Assembly (NCBI GenBank): GCA_002418825.1
Contig: DIEW01000075.1
Span: forward strand, 1-9,921
Direction of reading: 5' to 3'
Source: Syntrophaceae bacterium UBA5764
GTDB taxonomy: Bacteria; Desulfobacterota; Syntrophia; Syntrophales; Smithellaceae
Length of the DNA stretch: 9,921 bases
The position numbers and the translations under genes were made by a program. Position 1 is the stretch's first letter. The number at the start of each line of letters is the position of its first letter. Under the pieces are notes generated by a model that saw nothing but the letters and a program-made list of their open reading frames with translations, searched no databases and was not told the origin of the DNA. Positions 1-7,186 of this stretch are shown here, piece by piece.

Positions 1-1874
1 ATCCGCCTGAATATTTCATCGTTTTCAATCAAGGCTTTCCCGAACAGTCTCGCGCCTGTTACGCTCAGATGTGTATCCTCGACAAACAAAAGAGTGCCGT
101 CTTTCACATAAAATTTGCAGTTATTGATTTTGCAGAAGATGCTTTTCGTGTCCACAATGTGCACGCCGGCTGATTTTAACAGATTGATTATTTCCGGCCG
201 CTTGGACATTTCATCCATTCTGAAATTTATGACCGGCATAAGATTTTTCTGCAAATGATCCCTTAATCGCGGGACGGCGGGCATTCCTGTGAAGAAAATA
301 ATTTTCTTGTTAAATTTTTTCCAGAAAACAATCATTTCCTCAATGGCTTCAACAGTGAGCTCGTCTTTGGTAAAATAAGCGGAAAGTGCCAGATATTCAT
401 AATAATCATCACCTTTTACTTCCTGATAAAGCTTGTCATAAATTTTCTTGCAGTCGTTGGACATTTTGCTCGGCACCAGCGAGCAGCCCGCGCCGCCGAT
501 TTGTAAAGGAAGCAGGCCGTTGGCCTTAAGCGCCATAACTTTGTCCGCAGAATGGCTGTCTCCGGTAACAATCAGCGGAATACGCTTCAGCTCCGGCAAC
601 GAATCATCACCCTTGCAATCCCACTGGGCAAGAAATGTGTCTATATCCACAACCTTACTGTTGAACTGACATTTACCCAGCCTAACCGCGTCCGACCTTC
701 TTTCATGGTCCTTCCTCAGTTCCACTCTTTTTCGGCTTTGAGCGTCTCCGAATTTTCCCGCGAACCCGTCGGTAAAATTGCCGACCAATCCGATGGTAAA
801 AAAAGATACCGACCCGATCAGCGCAAATGTAAATACTTTTGATCTTTTTATGACGCCTTTACGCCTGAAAGGCTGTTCAACAAACCGCCAGCTGCAATAT
901 GCCAGAACAAGAGAGGCCGCGGAAAGCGATAACAATAAGGGAACGCCCGGTTCCTCCAGTCTTATGTGGCGCGCGAACGCAAATAAAATGTAATGCCAAA
1001 GGTACGCGCTGTAACTGATAAGCCCGACGCCAACAAATATTTTACTGCTTAACAATTTACCCGCCAGCGTCGATTGCGTCGCGAAGACAATGATTAACGC
1101 CGCGCCTACAGTCGGCACAAGAGCGTACAGGCTGGGAAACGGCGTGTTTTTATCAAATGCGAATACCGCGTAGGCAATCATCAGCAAGCCCAGTAAACTG
1201 GCCGACTGACTGAGCCAAACATTTGGCGCCACTCTGTCTTTTTTCGCAAAGTAAAAGGCGATAAACGCCCCGATGCACAATTCCCAGCCGCGCGTCGGTA
1301 GCAGATAGAATGTTGCTTCCGGCATGTTCTGCGAGCCCCATTGCGCCGCTGCCAAACTGGTAATAAACACCAGGGAAAGCAGTCCAACAACCCACTTCTT
1401 GCCCAATCTCCACGTAATTATCAGGAACAAAGGAAACAGAAGGTAAAATTGTTCCTCAACGGCTAGGCTCCAGGTGTGCAGGAGAGGCTTTAATTCCGCC
1501 GCTGTTTCAAAATAGCCGCTTTCCAGCCAGAATAAAATATTCGATGAAAACACCGAAACGGCGGTAATGCTTTGAAAGAAGTCTTTCAGGTCGTCCTGAA
1601 CCAGATAGAGCAAAGCCACCGGTATGGAAACAGCCACTATGAGAAATAACGCCGGAAGAATGCGCCGCATTCTTCGTTCATAAAAATGAACGATGGAAAA
1701 GGCGCCTTTCTGTATATCCGCAAGGATAATAGATGTGATCAGGTAGCCGCTGATGACAAAAAACACATCTACGCCGACAAAACCGCCGCTGAAAATTTCA
1801 AATCCCGCGTGAAAAAAAATGACGGGCAGCACGGCAAACGCCCGCAATCCATCTATCTCTGGTCTGTAAGTCAT
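1..1874 (-). CDS. OafA-type O-acyltransferase (acyltransferase-3 + SGNH domain), 3' end outside window
   Basis: The minus-strand frame starts at ATG 1874-1872 and stays open to the window edge, giving about 624 residues; family members are usually 600-680, so only a short C-terminus is missing. The N-terminal membrane domain has the acyltransferase-3 signatures: EIDGLRAFAV near residues 6-15, the likely catalytic His22, GGFVGVDVFFVISGYL at 30-45, ERRMRRILPA at 66-75 and HTWSLAVEEQFYLLFP at 133-148, followed by many hydrophobic segments. After about residue 400 a soluble domain has GDSHS (438-442, Ser440 the presumed nucleophile) and EDTHLS (599-604, Asp600/His602), the SGNH esterase blocks. 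Such proteins pass an acyl group, usually acetyl, across the inner membrane onto periplasmic glycans (O-antigen, exopolysaccharide or peptidoglycan). The substrate cannot be read here. GTG 1877-1875 directly precedes the ATG and is an alternative start. No Shine-Dalgarno is strong; AGAG lies a few bases upstream. The gene is divergent from the secreted-protein block. Confidence 0.93.
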   Translation of the reverse strand, partial: MTYRPEIDGLRAFAVLPVIFFHAGFEIFSGGFVGVDVFFVISGYLITSIILADIQKGAFSIVHFYERRMRRILPALFLIVAVSIPVALLYLVQDDLKDFFQSITAVSVFSSNILFWLESGYFETAAELKPLLHTWSLAVEEQFYLLFPLFLIITWRLGKKWVVGLLSLVFITSLAAAQWGSQNMPEATFYLLPTRGWELCIGAFIAFYFAKKDRVAPNVWLSQSASLLGLLMIAYAVFAFDKNTPFPSLYALVPTVGAALIIVFATQSTLAGKLLSSKIFVGVGLISYSAYLWHYILFAFARHIRLEEPGVPLLLSLSAASLVLAYCSWRFVEQPFRRKGVIKRSKVFTFALIGSVSFFTIGLVGNFTDGFAGKFGDAQSRKRVELRKDHERRSDAVRLGKCQFNSKVVDIDTFLAQWDCKGDDSLPELKRIPLIVTGDSHSADKVMALKANGLLPLQIGGAGCSLVPSKMSNDCKKIYDKLYQEVKGDDYYEYLALSAYFTKDELTVEAIEEMIVFWKKFNKKIIFFTGMPAVPRLRDHLQKNLMPVINFRMDEMSKRPEIINLLKSAGVHIVDTKSIFCKINNCKFYVKDGTLLFVEDTHLSVTGARLFGKALIENDEIFRR

Positions 1875-2186
1875 CACTATCTCTTGTCTGGCAAAAGTGG
1901 CGCTACATAGCACAGATATGCGGTTATTGTAAAGCGCTATACTGAAATATTGTGGCGGAAATAACCGCGAAAAATCAAATTTTTACGACTTGCTTTACCC
2001 GTTTTTCTTTTCACATAAAAAGAAAAACGTTTTTCCTCCGTAAATATCGTTTTTTGCCAAAAAAAATAAAAATTTCTTTTGACATTTCTATGAATCAAGT
2101 TTACATTAAATACGAAGTAGTCGACCTGTAATCCGACTGTAAAATTTTAATTTAGAAAAAGCGGAAGCTGTACGAAAAACTTAATA
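1875..2186. other. Divergent intergenic region, AT-rich, no gene
   Basis: This 312-base gap separates the minus-strand acyltransferase from the rightward genes. It holds a 9-bp inverted repeat (GCGGTTATT at 1920-1928, AATAACCGC at 1960-1968) just upstream of the acyltransferase start. It also has an AT-rich hairpin with 11-bp arms (2001-2011 and 2018-2028) followed by a short T run, and a strong rightward promoter at 2079-2107. The inverted repeat could be a regulator site and the hairpin could insulate the two directions; both roles are inference. No coding frame with a recognisable product was found. Confidence 0.7.
2079..2107 (+). promoter_or_regulatory. Sigma70-type promoter for the orphan domain/protease pair
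   Basis: TTGACA at 2079-2084 is a perfect -35 box, separated by exactly 17 nt from TACATT at 2102-2107. Transcription would begin near 2114-2116, leaving roughly 70-125 nt of leader depending on which start of the next gene is used. This is the best promoter match in the left half of the window, and with no terminator before 4720 it probably serves both 2187-2624 and 2729-4720. Confidence 0.65.
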
Positions 2187-2624
2187 TTGGAAGCAAAAGC
2201 CTTTCTCGCCTTATCCAGACAAGCCTTCTTGCCTGGTCATGTTAATTCTTGGACAAAATTATATTCACTTAAAAAAATTATCTTTCCATTTGTAATCATT
2301 GTACTTTTTATGATTTTTACCGCCTGCGTGCAAGCGGCTCCGCCCACCGCGCCACCGCCCGGCCCCTCTTCCGCTCCGGCATCGCCCGATATAGTGGAAG
2401 GCCGTCAGCCGGACGGAACCATCATCAGAATGTACATAAGAGGCGATGAGCGCATCAACTGGATGGAAACGGAAAAAGGCTACACAATAGCCAAAGATGC
2501 TCAGGGTTACTGGCGGTATGTCCAGAAATACGAAGGGAAAAAGCCGGTTCTTTCCGAAATCCCCGCGGACAAAGCTCCGCCGGAGGGGCTCGGGAAAAAT
2601 ATCCGGCCTGTACTTGTAAAATAA
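2187..2624 (+). CDS. Small secreted protein: free-standing copy of the M6 protease N-terminal domain
   Basis: The frame gives 145 residues from TTG 2187. A hydrophobic export segment (about residues 29-50, KKIIFPFVIIVLFM...CVQA) is followed by a Pro/Ala linker (51-67) and one domain (68-122). The domain matches residues 30-85 of the protease downstream: in the block starting NW.ET..GYTIA.D and ending YEGKKPVL, 23 of 32 residues are identical. Cleavage after VQA is likely; FTAC is only a poor lipobox. The start is uncertain. No ATG occurs in frame before the signal, TTG 2187 has no Shine-Dalgarno and would give an unusually long 28-residue n-region, and an in-frame stop lies at 2148. An ATG at 2239 in the neighbouring frame would give a normal signal peptide if the reading frame shifted by -1 at the A7 run (2271-2277). 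Possible roles are inhibitor or folding aid for the protease, or remnant of a duplicated protease. The domain's own function is not known to me. Confidence 0.7.
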   Translation: MEAKAFLALSRQAFLPGHVNSWTKLYSLKKIIFPFVIIVLFMIFTACVQAAPPTAPPPGPSSAPASPDIVEGRQPDGTIIRMYIRGDERINWMETEKGYTIAKDAQGYWRYVQKYEGKKPVLSEIPADKAPPEGLGKNIRPVLVK

Positions 2625-2714
2625 AGCAAGTGAAGTGGGTCTATCTGCTGAGGGGAAAAGAGCAAGCGCCTTCATCAAGCGGCCCGTGGAAAATATAACG
2701 GACTAAGTTTTATC

Positions 2715-2721
2715 AAAGGAG
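2715..2721 (+). promoter_or_regulatory. Ribosome binding site of the M6 protease
   Basis: AAAGGAG ends 7 nt before ATG 2729. It is much stronger than anything near the upstream small gene, so if the two genes share a transcript the protease is probably translated independently and more efficiently. Confidence 0.7.
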
Positions 2722-2728
2722 AAATTAA

Positions 2729-4720
2729 ATGAAAACAAATGCGAGATTATTTATATTGCTCTTCGGGCTGTTTCTGCTGGTTCCCGCGCCGGCGCTTGCC
2801 GTTCCCGCGTGCCCCGATCCGGTGGAAATTACCCAGCCCACGGGAGGCCCGCCCATCAAGGTCTTTCTCAAAGGAATGGAATGGAACAACTGGGTGGAAA
2901 CAAAAGAAGGCTACACCATCGCCCGGGATAACGCAGGGAACTGGCGGTATGTGAAAGGATACGAGGGGAAAAAGCCTGTCCTTGATTCAGCGCTGGTCGG
3001 CCAGATTCCCCCACCCGCGCATTTATCCCCCAAAATGCTGCCTTCAGTTTATCAGAAAATGTCGGTCAATTCTTCGGGTCATGAAATACTCTCCACTTAT
3101 AACGTACTGCCCGAGAAAGAATTAGAAGAAAGCGCTTCCGCGGATTTTGCCCCGTATGGGGGTGAAATCAGCCAGGTGGCACCAAAGGGCACATTCACCG
3201 GCAAGATTCTCTTTATTCTGGTCAAATTCAACGACAGAGGAAATTATTACTCTGCCTCCAAGTTTGCCACTCTCCTCAAGAGCAACATCAAGGCCTATTA
3301 TTCCAAGGCGTCCTACGGCAAGGTGACCCTCAATCCCGCCGCGGAAAGCCACGGCACGGCCAATGACGGCGTGGTCGGCTGGCTTAAGCTCAACCGCAAC
3401 CATCCAGACACGCAAAATAATTCAGGAACCGATAACGCGCAACTATCAAAAGAAGCTATTCAGGCGGCCAATCCTTATGTCAATTTCGCCGCCTATGACA
3501 CAAACGGCGATGGTTATGTCGATTCTCACGAGCTGGCTGTAGTCGTAATCGTGGCCGGATGGGAATATTCATACGGCGGCGCGGCCTATACGCCAAGCGT
3601 CTGGGGTCATAAGTGGTCGTTGGACAGCGTTGGAATCCCTACAGTTGACGGAAAATTTGTCGGAGCCTATCACAGCGGCAACGGCGGATACGCCCAGTAT
3701 GGCGAAATTCATCAGAGCAACGCCTCTAATAAACACATAGCCACGATAGGCATCATGGTGCATGAACTAGGCCATCTGATTTTCGGTCTGCCAGATCTTT
3801 ACGACACCGATTACTCCACCAGCGGCATCGGGTCTTTCTGCGTCATGTCCGGGGGCAGCTGGGGTCAGGGAAGTGCTGATGCCTGGTCCGGGCAGCGCCC
3901 TGTCCTTCCCTCCGCGTGGATTAAGGTGGACCGCCAGTGGGCCACTCCTGTTACTGTGGGCGGCGCCACGGCCGTGTTAAGGAACGTCATCGCCGCCGGA
4001 TATTCGACTACCGGCGCCAATACTGTCTTCAAAGTGACCACTCCGGTAGCCAGCCAGTATTTTCTGGTCGAAAACAGAAGGCCGGTTGGTTATGATTTAG
4101 GGCTACAGAGATACCTGGGAACATCGTTTGGCGGTCTGGCAATATGGCACATCAATAATGCCAAAGCTAATAATGACGGAGCCATCCGCAAAGTGGACAT
4201 GGAGGAAGCAGACGGCACGCAAATGGGGACAGGCGCGGGCACTAAAACCGATTTATGGTACGTGGGCAATAAAGTTAAATTTGACAACAGGACCAACCCA
4301 AACACGCGTCTGTATAACGGGGACTCAACCTGCATAGAGATAATCTCTAAGAGCGGTCCGGCAGTAAATGCACATAGCACATCATTCAAGAAACCGACCA
4401 CTTGCCCCTGCAGTCCCAAGGACTGTGGCACATATAAAGGAGATTGTAACCCAAAGATTTCTCCCTGTTACTGCTACAAATCAGCTACCGGCGTAGGTTT
4501 CTGTGCTGACAATTGGTATTGTTCCTGTCTATCCGATTGCACAACAAACGCGGATTGCCCCTCTGGAAGCTGGTGCGCCTATGATTCCTGCTGTGGAAAT
4601 CCCGTGTGCATACCGAAAACATGCACGGGCGTAACAGGAAGCTGTTCACCTCCTGATAACGTCAGCGGCGACAAAGTTAATAACGGAACCACTACGACTT
4701 CATGCCGAAAAAGTAGGTAA
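2729..4720 (+). CDS. Secreted M6-family zinc metalloprotease with Cys-rich C-terminal tail
   Basis: This 663-residue exported protease resembles the immune inhibitor A-type (M6) family. A Sec signal peptide covers residues 1-24, with cleavage predicted after ALA. Residues 30-100 form the N-terminal domain also found free in the preceding gene, probably part of the propeptide. A perfect EF-hand-like loop, DTNGDGYVDSHE, sits at 257-268 and suggests calcium-dependent folding. The zinc site is HELGH at 345-349 followed by FGLPDLYD (352-359); Glu346 is the catalytic base and Asp356 a candidate third ligand. The Met-turn is CVMSGGSWG with Met373. There are three residues rather than the usual two between the second His and the Gly. 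From Cys559 to Cys659 the tail holds 18 cysteines in 101 residues, including CTTNADCPSG and DSCCGNPVC, implying a disulfide-rich module for surface or substrate binding. It lies 104 nt after the orphan domain gene with no evident terminator between, so co-transcription is likely. Substrate unknown. Confidence 0.92.
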   Translation: MKTNARLFILLFGLFLLVPAPALAVPACPDPVEITQPTGGPPIKVFLKGMEWNNWVETKEGYTIARDNAGNWRYVKGYEGKKPVLDSALVGQIPPPAHLSPKMLPSVYQKMSVNSSGHEILSTYNVLPEKELEESASADFAPYGGEISQVAPKGTFTGKILFILVKFNDRGNYYSASKFATLLKSNIKAYYSKASYGKVTLNPAAESHGTANDGVVGWLKLNRNHPDTQNNSGTDNAQLSKEAIQAANPYVNFAAYDTNGDGYVDSHELAVVVIVAGWEYSYGGAAYTPSVWGHKWSLDSVGIPTVDGKFVGAYHSGNGGYAQYGEIHQSNASNKHIATIGIMVHELGHLIFGLPDLYDTDYSTSGIGSFCVMSGGSWGQGSADAWSGQRPVLPSAWIKVDRQWATPVTVGGATAVLRNVIAAGYSTTGANTVFKVTTPVASQYFLVENRRPVGYDLGLQRYLGTSFGGLAIWHINNAKANNDGAIRKVDMEEADGTQMGTGAGTKTDLWYVGNKVKFDNRTNPNTRLYNGDSTCIEIISKSGPAVNAHSTSFKKPTTCPCSPKDCGTYKGDCNPKISPCYCYKSATGVGFCADNWYCSCLSDCTTNADCPSGSWCAYDSCCGNPVCIPKTCTGVTGSCSPPDNVSGDKVNNGTTTTSCRKSR

Positions 4721-4743
4721 GGCATAAAAAGTTGATTTTTAAA

Positions 4744-4790
4744 AATGCGGTTCTTGCGGTCTTAACCCAAGGGCCGCATTGTTTATGTTT
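4744..4790 (+). terminator. Possible weak rho-independent terminator after the protease gene
   Basis: AATGCGG (4744-4750) pairs with CCGCATT (4774-4780) around a 23-nt loop and is followed by the T-rich GTTTATGTTT. The stem is only 7 bp and the loop is long, so termination may be partial. It sits 24 nt after the protease stop and before the promoter of the next gene, which is where a terminator would be expected. Confidence 0.4.
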
Positions 4791-4822
4791 AAACGCCGCC
4801 AACGCGCCGCCTTTGATTTTTG

Positions 4823-4851
4823 TTGCTTTGCAAAAATACAGGGCATATAAT
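4823..4851 (+). promoter_or_regulatory. Promoter for the repeat protein gene
   Basis: A perfect -10 box, TATAAT at 4846-4851, lies 17 nt after TTGCTT (4823-4828), a half-match to the -35 consensus. Transcription would start about 25 nt before the GTG start, leaving room for the AGGAGG site. It makes the repeat protein independent of protease transcription. Confidence 0.55.
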
Positions 4852-4870
4852 AATAAAAAATATTTTCATA

Positions 4871-4876
4871 AGGAGG
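4871..4876 (+). promoter_or_regulatory. Strong Shine-Dalgarno that fixes a GTG start
   Basis: AGGAGG ends 8 nt before GTG 4885. The same frame is open further upstream to 4732, but that part crosses the terminator and promoter and lacks a ribosome site. This site and the signal peptide that follows it (MKKIAALIILLLIIF) place the true start at 4885. Confidence 0.85.
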
Positions 4877-4884
4877 AAATCTTT

Positions 4885-6840
4885 GTGAAAAAAATCGCCG
4901 CCTTAATTATCTTATTGTTAATCATTTTCAGCGCTGACCTTCTTTGCGCGGCCGCGTTTTCTCAGGCCGACCTGACGGGCAAATGGCGCGTCAATATCCT
5001 GGAAAAACGCGCCGGTGAAGCAAAGTGGGTTCGCGCCTACGCTTCCGTTAATGCCGCGGGAAACGTGGCCTGTTTGTCCTACGCGGACAGTCAGGGCGGA
5101 AATTCTTGTCCTGTTGAACCATTGGATTGGAATTTAACCATCAGTTCACGCGGCGTAATCACGCAAACGGGCGCGGACGCGGCAAGCCAAAGTCACGCGA
5201 CGATGAACGCCGGCAAAAATCTAATTGTCGAAACGGGAACAGCTGGCTCTCGTTACCAATTGGCCGTATGGCAAAAAGTGGTGACAGGAACCACATACCT
5301 GGCCGGCGATGTGCGGAACAAATCATGGGTTATGCATGAACTTACCGCCGGGACAACAAAAAATTTCTGGAAGCATGGAAAAGGCGCCACCGACGCAACC
5401 GGCAAAATAACCATATCCAGCGAAACCGACCCCTGGGGCACTGATTTCCCGGGAGCTACCGGTGTAACCATGACTCTATACGCCTCCGGAGAGGTCACAT
5501 TGACCGGAGGAGATATGGACACTTATCAGGGATTCCTTTCCAACGACAAGAAGACAATAGTGGGCACATACACGGATGATTCCGGTGAAAGCGATATTCG
5601 GTCCCGTCTGATGATTATCCAATTCACCGGCAAAGTTTACACCGCCGGCCCCATACCCGATGGTCTCCGCGGCAATCACATGCTTTCCTGCGGCGCCGCG
5701 AATTTCTGGGTCCATCAGACAAGTATTACAGATTCCGGCAGCACATTTTTCCGCGACTGGGTATCGAGCATTATCGGGGCAAATCCTCCCGCCAGCGCCC
5801 TTCATCTCTCGCTGGACACAACGGGTAAGATTACCATGACCGAAGACAATACCTTTCACGGGCAGGCATCCCACGACGGGACATTCACCGTCAGCACAAT
5901 GACAAACAATAAAGACACCGGCATCTACGGCCTTCAAATAAGCATGCCCGGAAATTACCAGAGCATACCCAAAAAAGATTTTAACTCCGACGGCGTCTCC
6001 GGCGTCATCTGGAAAAGGCCGGATAATAAACACGTGCTCTGGTTCATGAATAAAGCCGGAAGCGCGAAAAGCACAAAGTTACTTGCCGCCATTGCCACAT
6101 GGAATTTTGCTTCCAGCGGCGATTTCAACGGCGACGGCGTCTCCGACATCATCTGGAAAAAGCCGGACAACACACACGAATGCTGGATCATGAATAAAAC
6201 CGGCGGCGCCATGACCAAAAAGGCGCTTACCGCCCTGTCCACCTGGTCAATCTTTGCCATCGCAGATTTCAATAATGACGGAGTATCCGATATCATCTGG
6301 AAAAGGCCGAACGGCAAACATGTCCTCTGGTTCATGAACAAAGCCGGAAGCGCGGCAAGCACGAAGGAACTTACGGCGCTTGCCACCTGGAAGTTAACCG
6401 CCGGCGGAGATTTCAACGGCGACGGAATATCCGACATCATCTGGAAAAGACCGGACAACAAGCATGTCCTCTGGTTCATGAATAAAACCGGCGGCACGGC
6501 AAGCACGAAGGAACTTACGGCGCTTACCACATGGAATGTTATCGCTAGCGGTGATTTTAACGGTGACGGCGTCTCCGATATCATCTGGAAAAGACCGGAC
6601 AACAAGCATGTCCTCTGGTTCATGAAAAAAACCGGCGGTCCCAAAACCACAAAGGCACTTGCCGCCCTGACCACGTGGGTATTTACGGCCACAGGCGACT
6701 TTAACGCCGACGGCATCTTTGACATAATCTGGAAAAAACCGGATGATAAATATCTTCTGTGTCTCCTGAACGAAGACGGAACCTTTGCCGTCAAAAAAAA
6801 TCTTGCCGCCCTGGCCACGTGGAATCTCGTAAAGGACTAA
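4885..6840 (+). CDS. Secreted protein with three beta-rich modules and six FG-GAP/VCBS-like repeats
   Basis: Starting at GTG 4885 the product is 651 residues. A signal peptide spans residues 1 to about 24 (MKKIAALIILLLIIFSADLLCAAA), with cleavage near AAA-F; a lipobox fit is poor. The first half appears to be three related beta-rich modules beginning near residues 29 (DLTGKW), 139 (LAGDVRNKSW) and 260 (GLRGNHML). They share FW followed by D..GKIT, and an 'IV.T.T' segment. I do not recognise this family. From residue 365 to the stop there are six repeats of 48 residues built on DFNGDGVSDIIWKRPDNKH then VLWFMNK.G and ending LTAL.TW. The DFN.DG.SDI core is the calcium-binding type loop of FG-GAP/VCBS repeats, which usually form beta-propeller-like extracellular structures. 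Adhesion or ligand binding at the surface is likely but inferred. Own promoter upstream, strong terminator downstream. Confidence 0.88.
   Translation: MKKIAALIILLLIIFSADLLCAAAFSQADLTGKWRVNILEKRAGEAKWVRAYASVNAAGNVACLSYADSQGGNSCPVEPLDWNLTISSRGVITQTGADAASQSHATMNAGKNLIVETGTAGSRYQLAVWQKVVTGTTYLAGDVRNKSWVMHELTAGTTKNFWKHGKGATDATGKITISSETDPWGTDFPGATGVTMTLYASGEVTLTGGDMDTYQGFLSNDKKTIVGTYTDDSGESDIRSRLMIIQFTGKVYTAGPIPDGLRGNHMLSCGAANFWVHQTSITDSGSTFFRDWVSSIIGANPPASALHLSLDTTGKITMTEDNTFHGQASHDGTFTVSTMTNNKDTGIYGLQISMPGNYQSIPKKDFNSDGVSGVIWKRPDNKHVLWFMNKAGSAKSTKLLAAIATWNFASSGDFNGDGVSDIIWKKPDNTHECWIMNKTGGAMTKKALTALSTWSIFAIADFNNDGVSDIIWKRPNGKHVLWFMNKAGSAASTKELTALATWKLTAGGDFNGDGISDIIWKRPDNKHVLWFMNKTGGTASTKELTALTTWNVIASGDFNGDGVSDIIWKRPDNKHVLWFMKKTGGPKTTKALAALTTWVFTATGDFNADGIFDIIWKKPDDKYLLCLLNEDGTFAVKKNLAALATWNLVKD
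5977..6840 (+). repeat. Tandem array of six 144-bp in-frame coding repeats
   Basis: Units begin at 5977, 6121, 6265, 6409, 6553 and 6697, with no length variation. The sixth unit ends exactly with the stop codon (47 residues plus TAA). Units four and five share an uninterrupted 47-bp identity (6436-6482 and 6580-6626), and units three and four share 29 bp around the 'GKELTAL'-type segment. The outer units, especially the sixth, are more diverged. This points to recent expansion or gene conversion in the middle of the array and to copy number that could change by recombination. Confidence 0.95.
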
Positions 6841-6866
6841 AAAGCCGGTGAATAAACGATTTTCAA

Positions 6867-6905
6867 TCGGGGAGGGAAAACTCCCTCCCCGAATTAATCT
6901 TTTTA
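6867..6905 (+). terminator. Rho-independent terminator of the repeat protein gene
   Basis: A perfect 11-bp GC-rich stem (6867-6877 with 6882-6892, loop AAAC) is followed after a few A/T bases by a five-T run at 6900-6904. It starts 26 nt after the stop codon and is the clearest terminator in the window, separating the secreted block from the small gene that follows. Confidence 0.85.
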
Positions 6906-7186
6906 ATTATTGACTTACAAACTCACGTAAAATTATTATCTGTTAAGTCAATGTTGACTAACATTCTTATCTGTATCTGGATAAACCAAATTCTTGTTTA
7001 TTTGTTTTGTGTTTCCGGATTATGTTTTTGGGCGAAATTCCTTGTTCCAAGCATTTTCAGGCATCATCTTTCCGCGCATACTTCATATTTTATGCTTTCA
7101 GCAGTTTGATTTACTTGTAATATTTCGATATTTCTTGCTTCAACAAACTTAAAATGCTATTTTTTTGTACAGAACTGGAAAAACAG
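6906..7186. other. Intergenic leader with promoter and clustered TTGACT boxes
   Basis: This AT-rich gap after the terminator has a promoter-like segment and an operator-like palindrome at its left end (6909-6963, listed separately). From about 6965 to 7186 I see no gene, tRNA or strong hairpin. A weak second promoter (TTGATT at 7106-7111, TATTTC at 7129-7134) lies closer to the next gene and would give a more ordinary leader length. Confidence 0.5.
6909..6963 (+). promoter_or_regulatory. Candidate promoter with three TTGACT-type boxes and an overlapping palindrome
   Basis: TTGACT (6910-6915), an 18-nt gap and TATTAT (6934-6939) form a plausible promoter. ATTGACTTA (6909-6917) recurs inverted as TAAGTCAAT (6944-6952) and again direct as TTGACTAA (6954-6961). 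The last two make a near-palindrome at 6941-6963 (TGTTA-A-GTCAA, TG, TTGACTAACA; one bulged A) just downstream of the -10 box, where a repressor would block initiation. The regulator is unknown. If used for the gene at 7187 the leader would be about 240 nt. Confidence 0.4.

Noticed and set aside
448..993. Short plus-strand open frames across the left end
   Set aside because: They are shadows of the minus-strand acyltransferase, whose domains and catalytic motifs read continuously through the same bases.
2001..2036. AT-rich hairpin as a true terminator of a gene
   Set aside because: No gene ends into it from either side, and the stem is almost all A-T pairs, so it is recorded only as part of the intergenic region.
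2265..2678. Minus-strand 137-codon frame opposite the orphan domain gene
   Set aside because: No ribosome site or recognisable domain; the plus strand shares strong protein similarity with the protease N-domain.
4732..4884. Upstream extension of the repeat protein by 51 residues from a TTG
   Set aside because: It crosses a hairpin and a TATAAT promoter, has no ribosome site, and would bury the signal peptide; AGGAGG plus GTG 4885 is clearly better.
5955..6818. Long minus-strand open frame opposite the repeat array (287 codons) with its own apparent repeats
   Set aside because: Its periodicity is the mirror of the 144-bp coding repeats on the plus strand; it has no ribosome site or recognisable domain, and the plus-strand protein is well supported.
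5977..6840. CRISPR-like periodic repeats
   Set aside because: The 144-bp units are contiguous, in frame, degenerate and code for a known type of protein repeat; there are no spacers.
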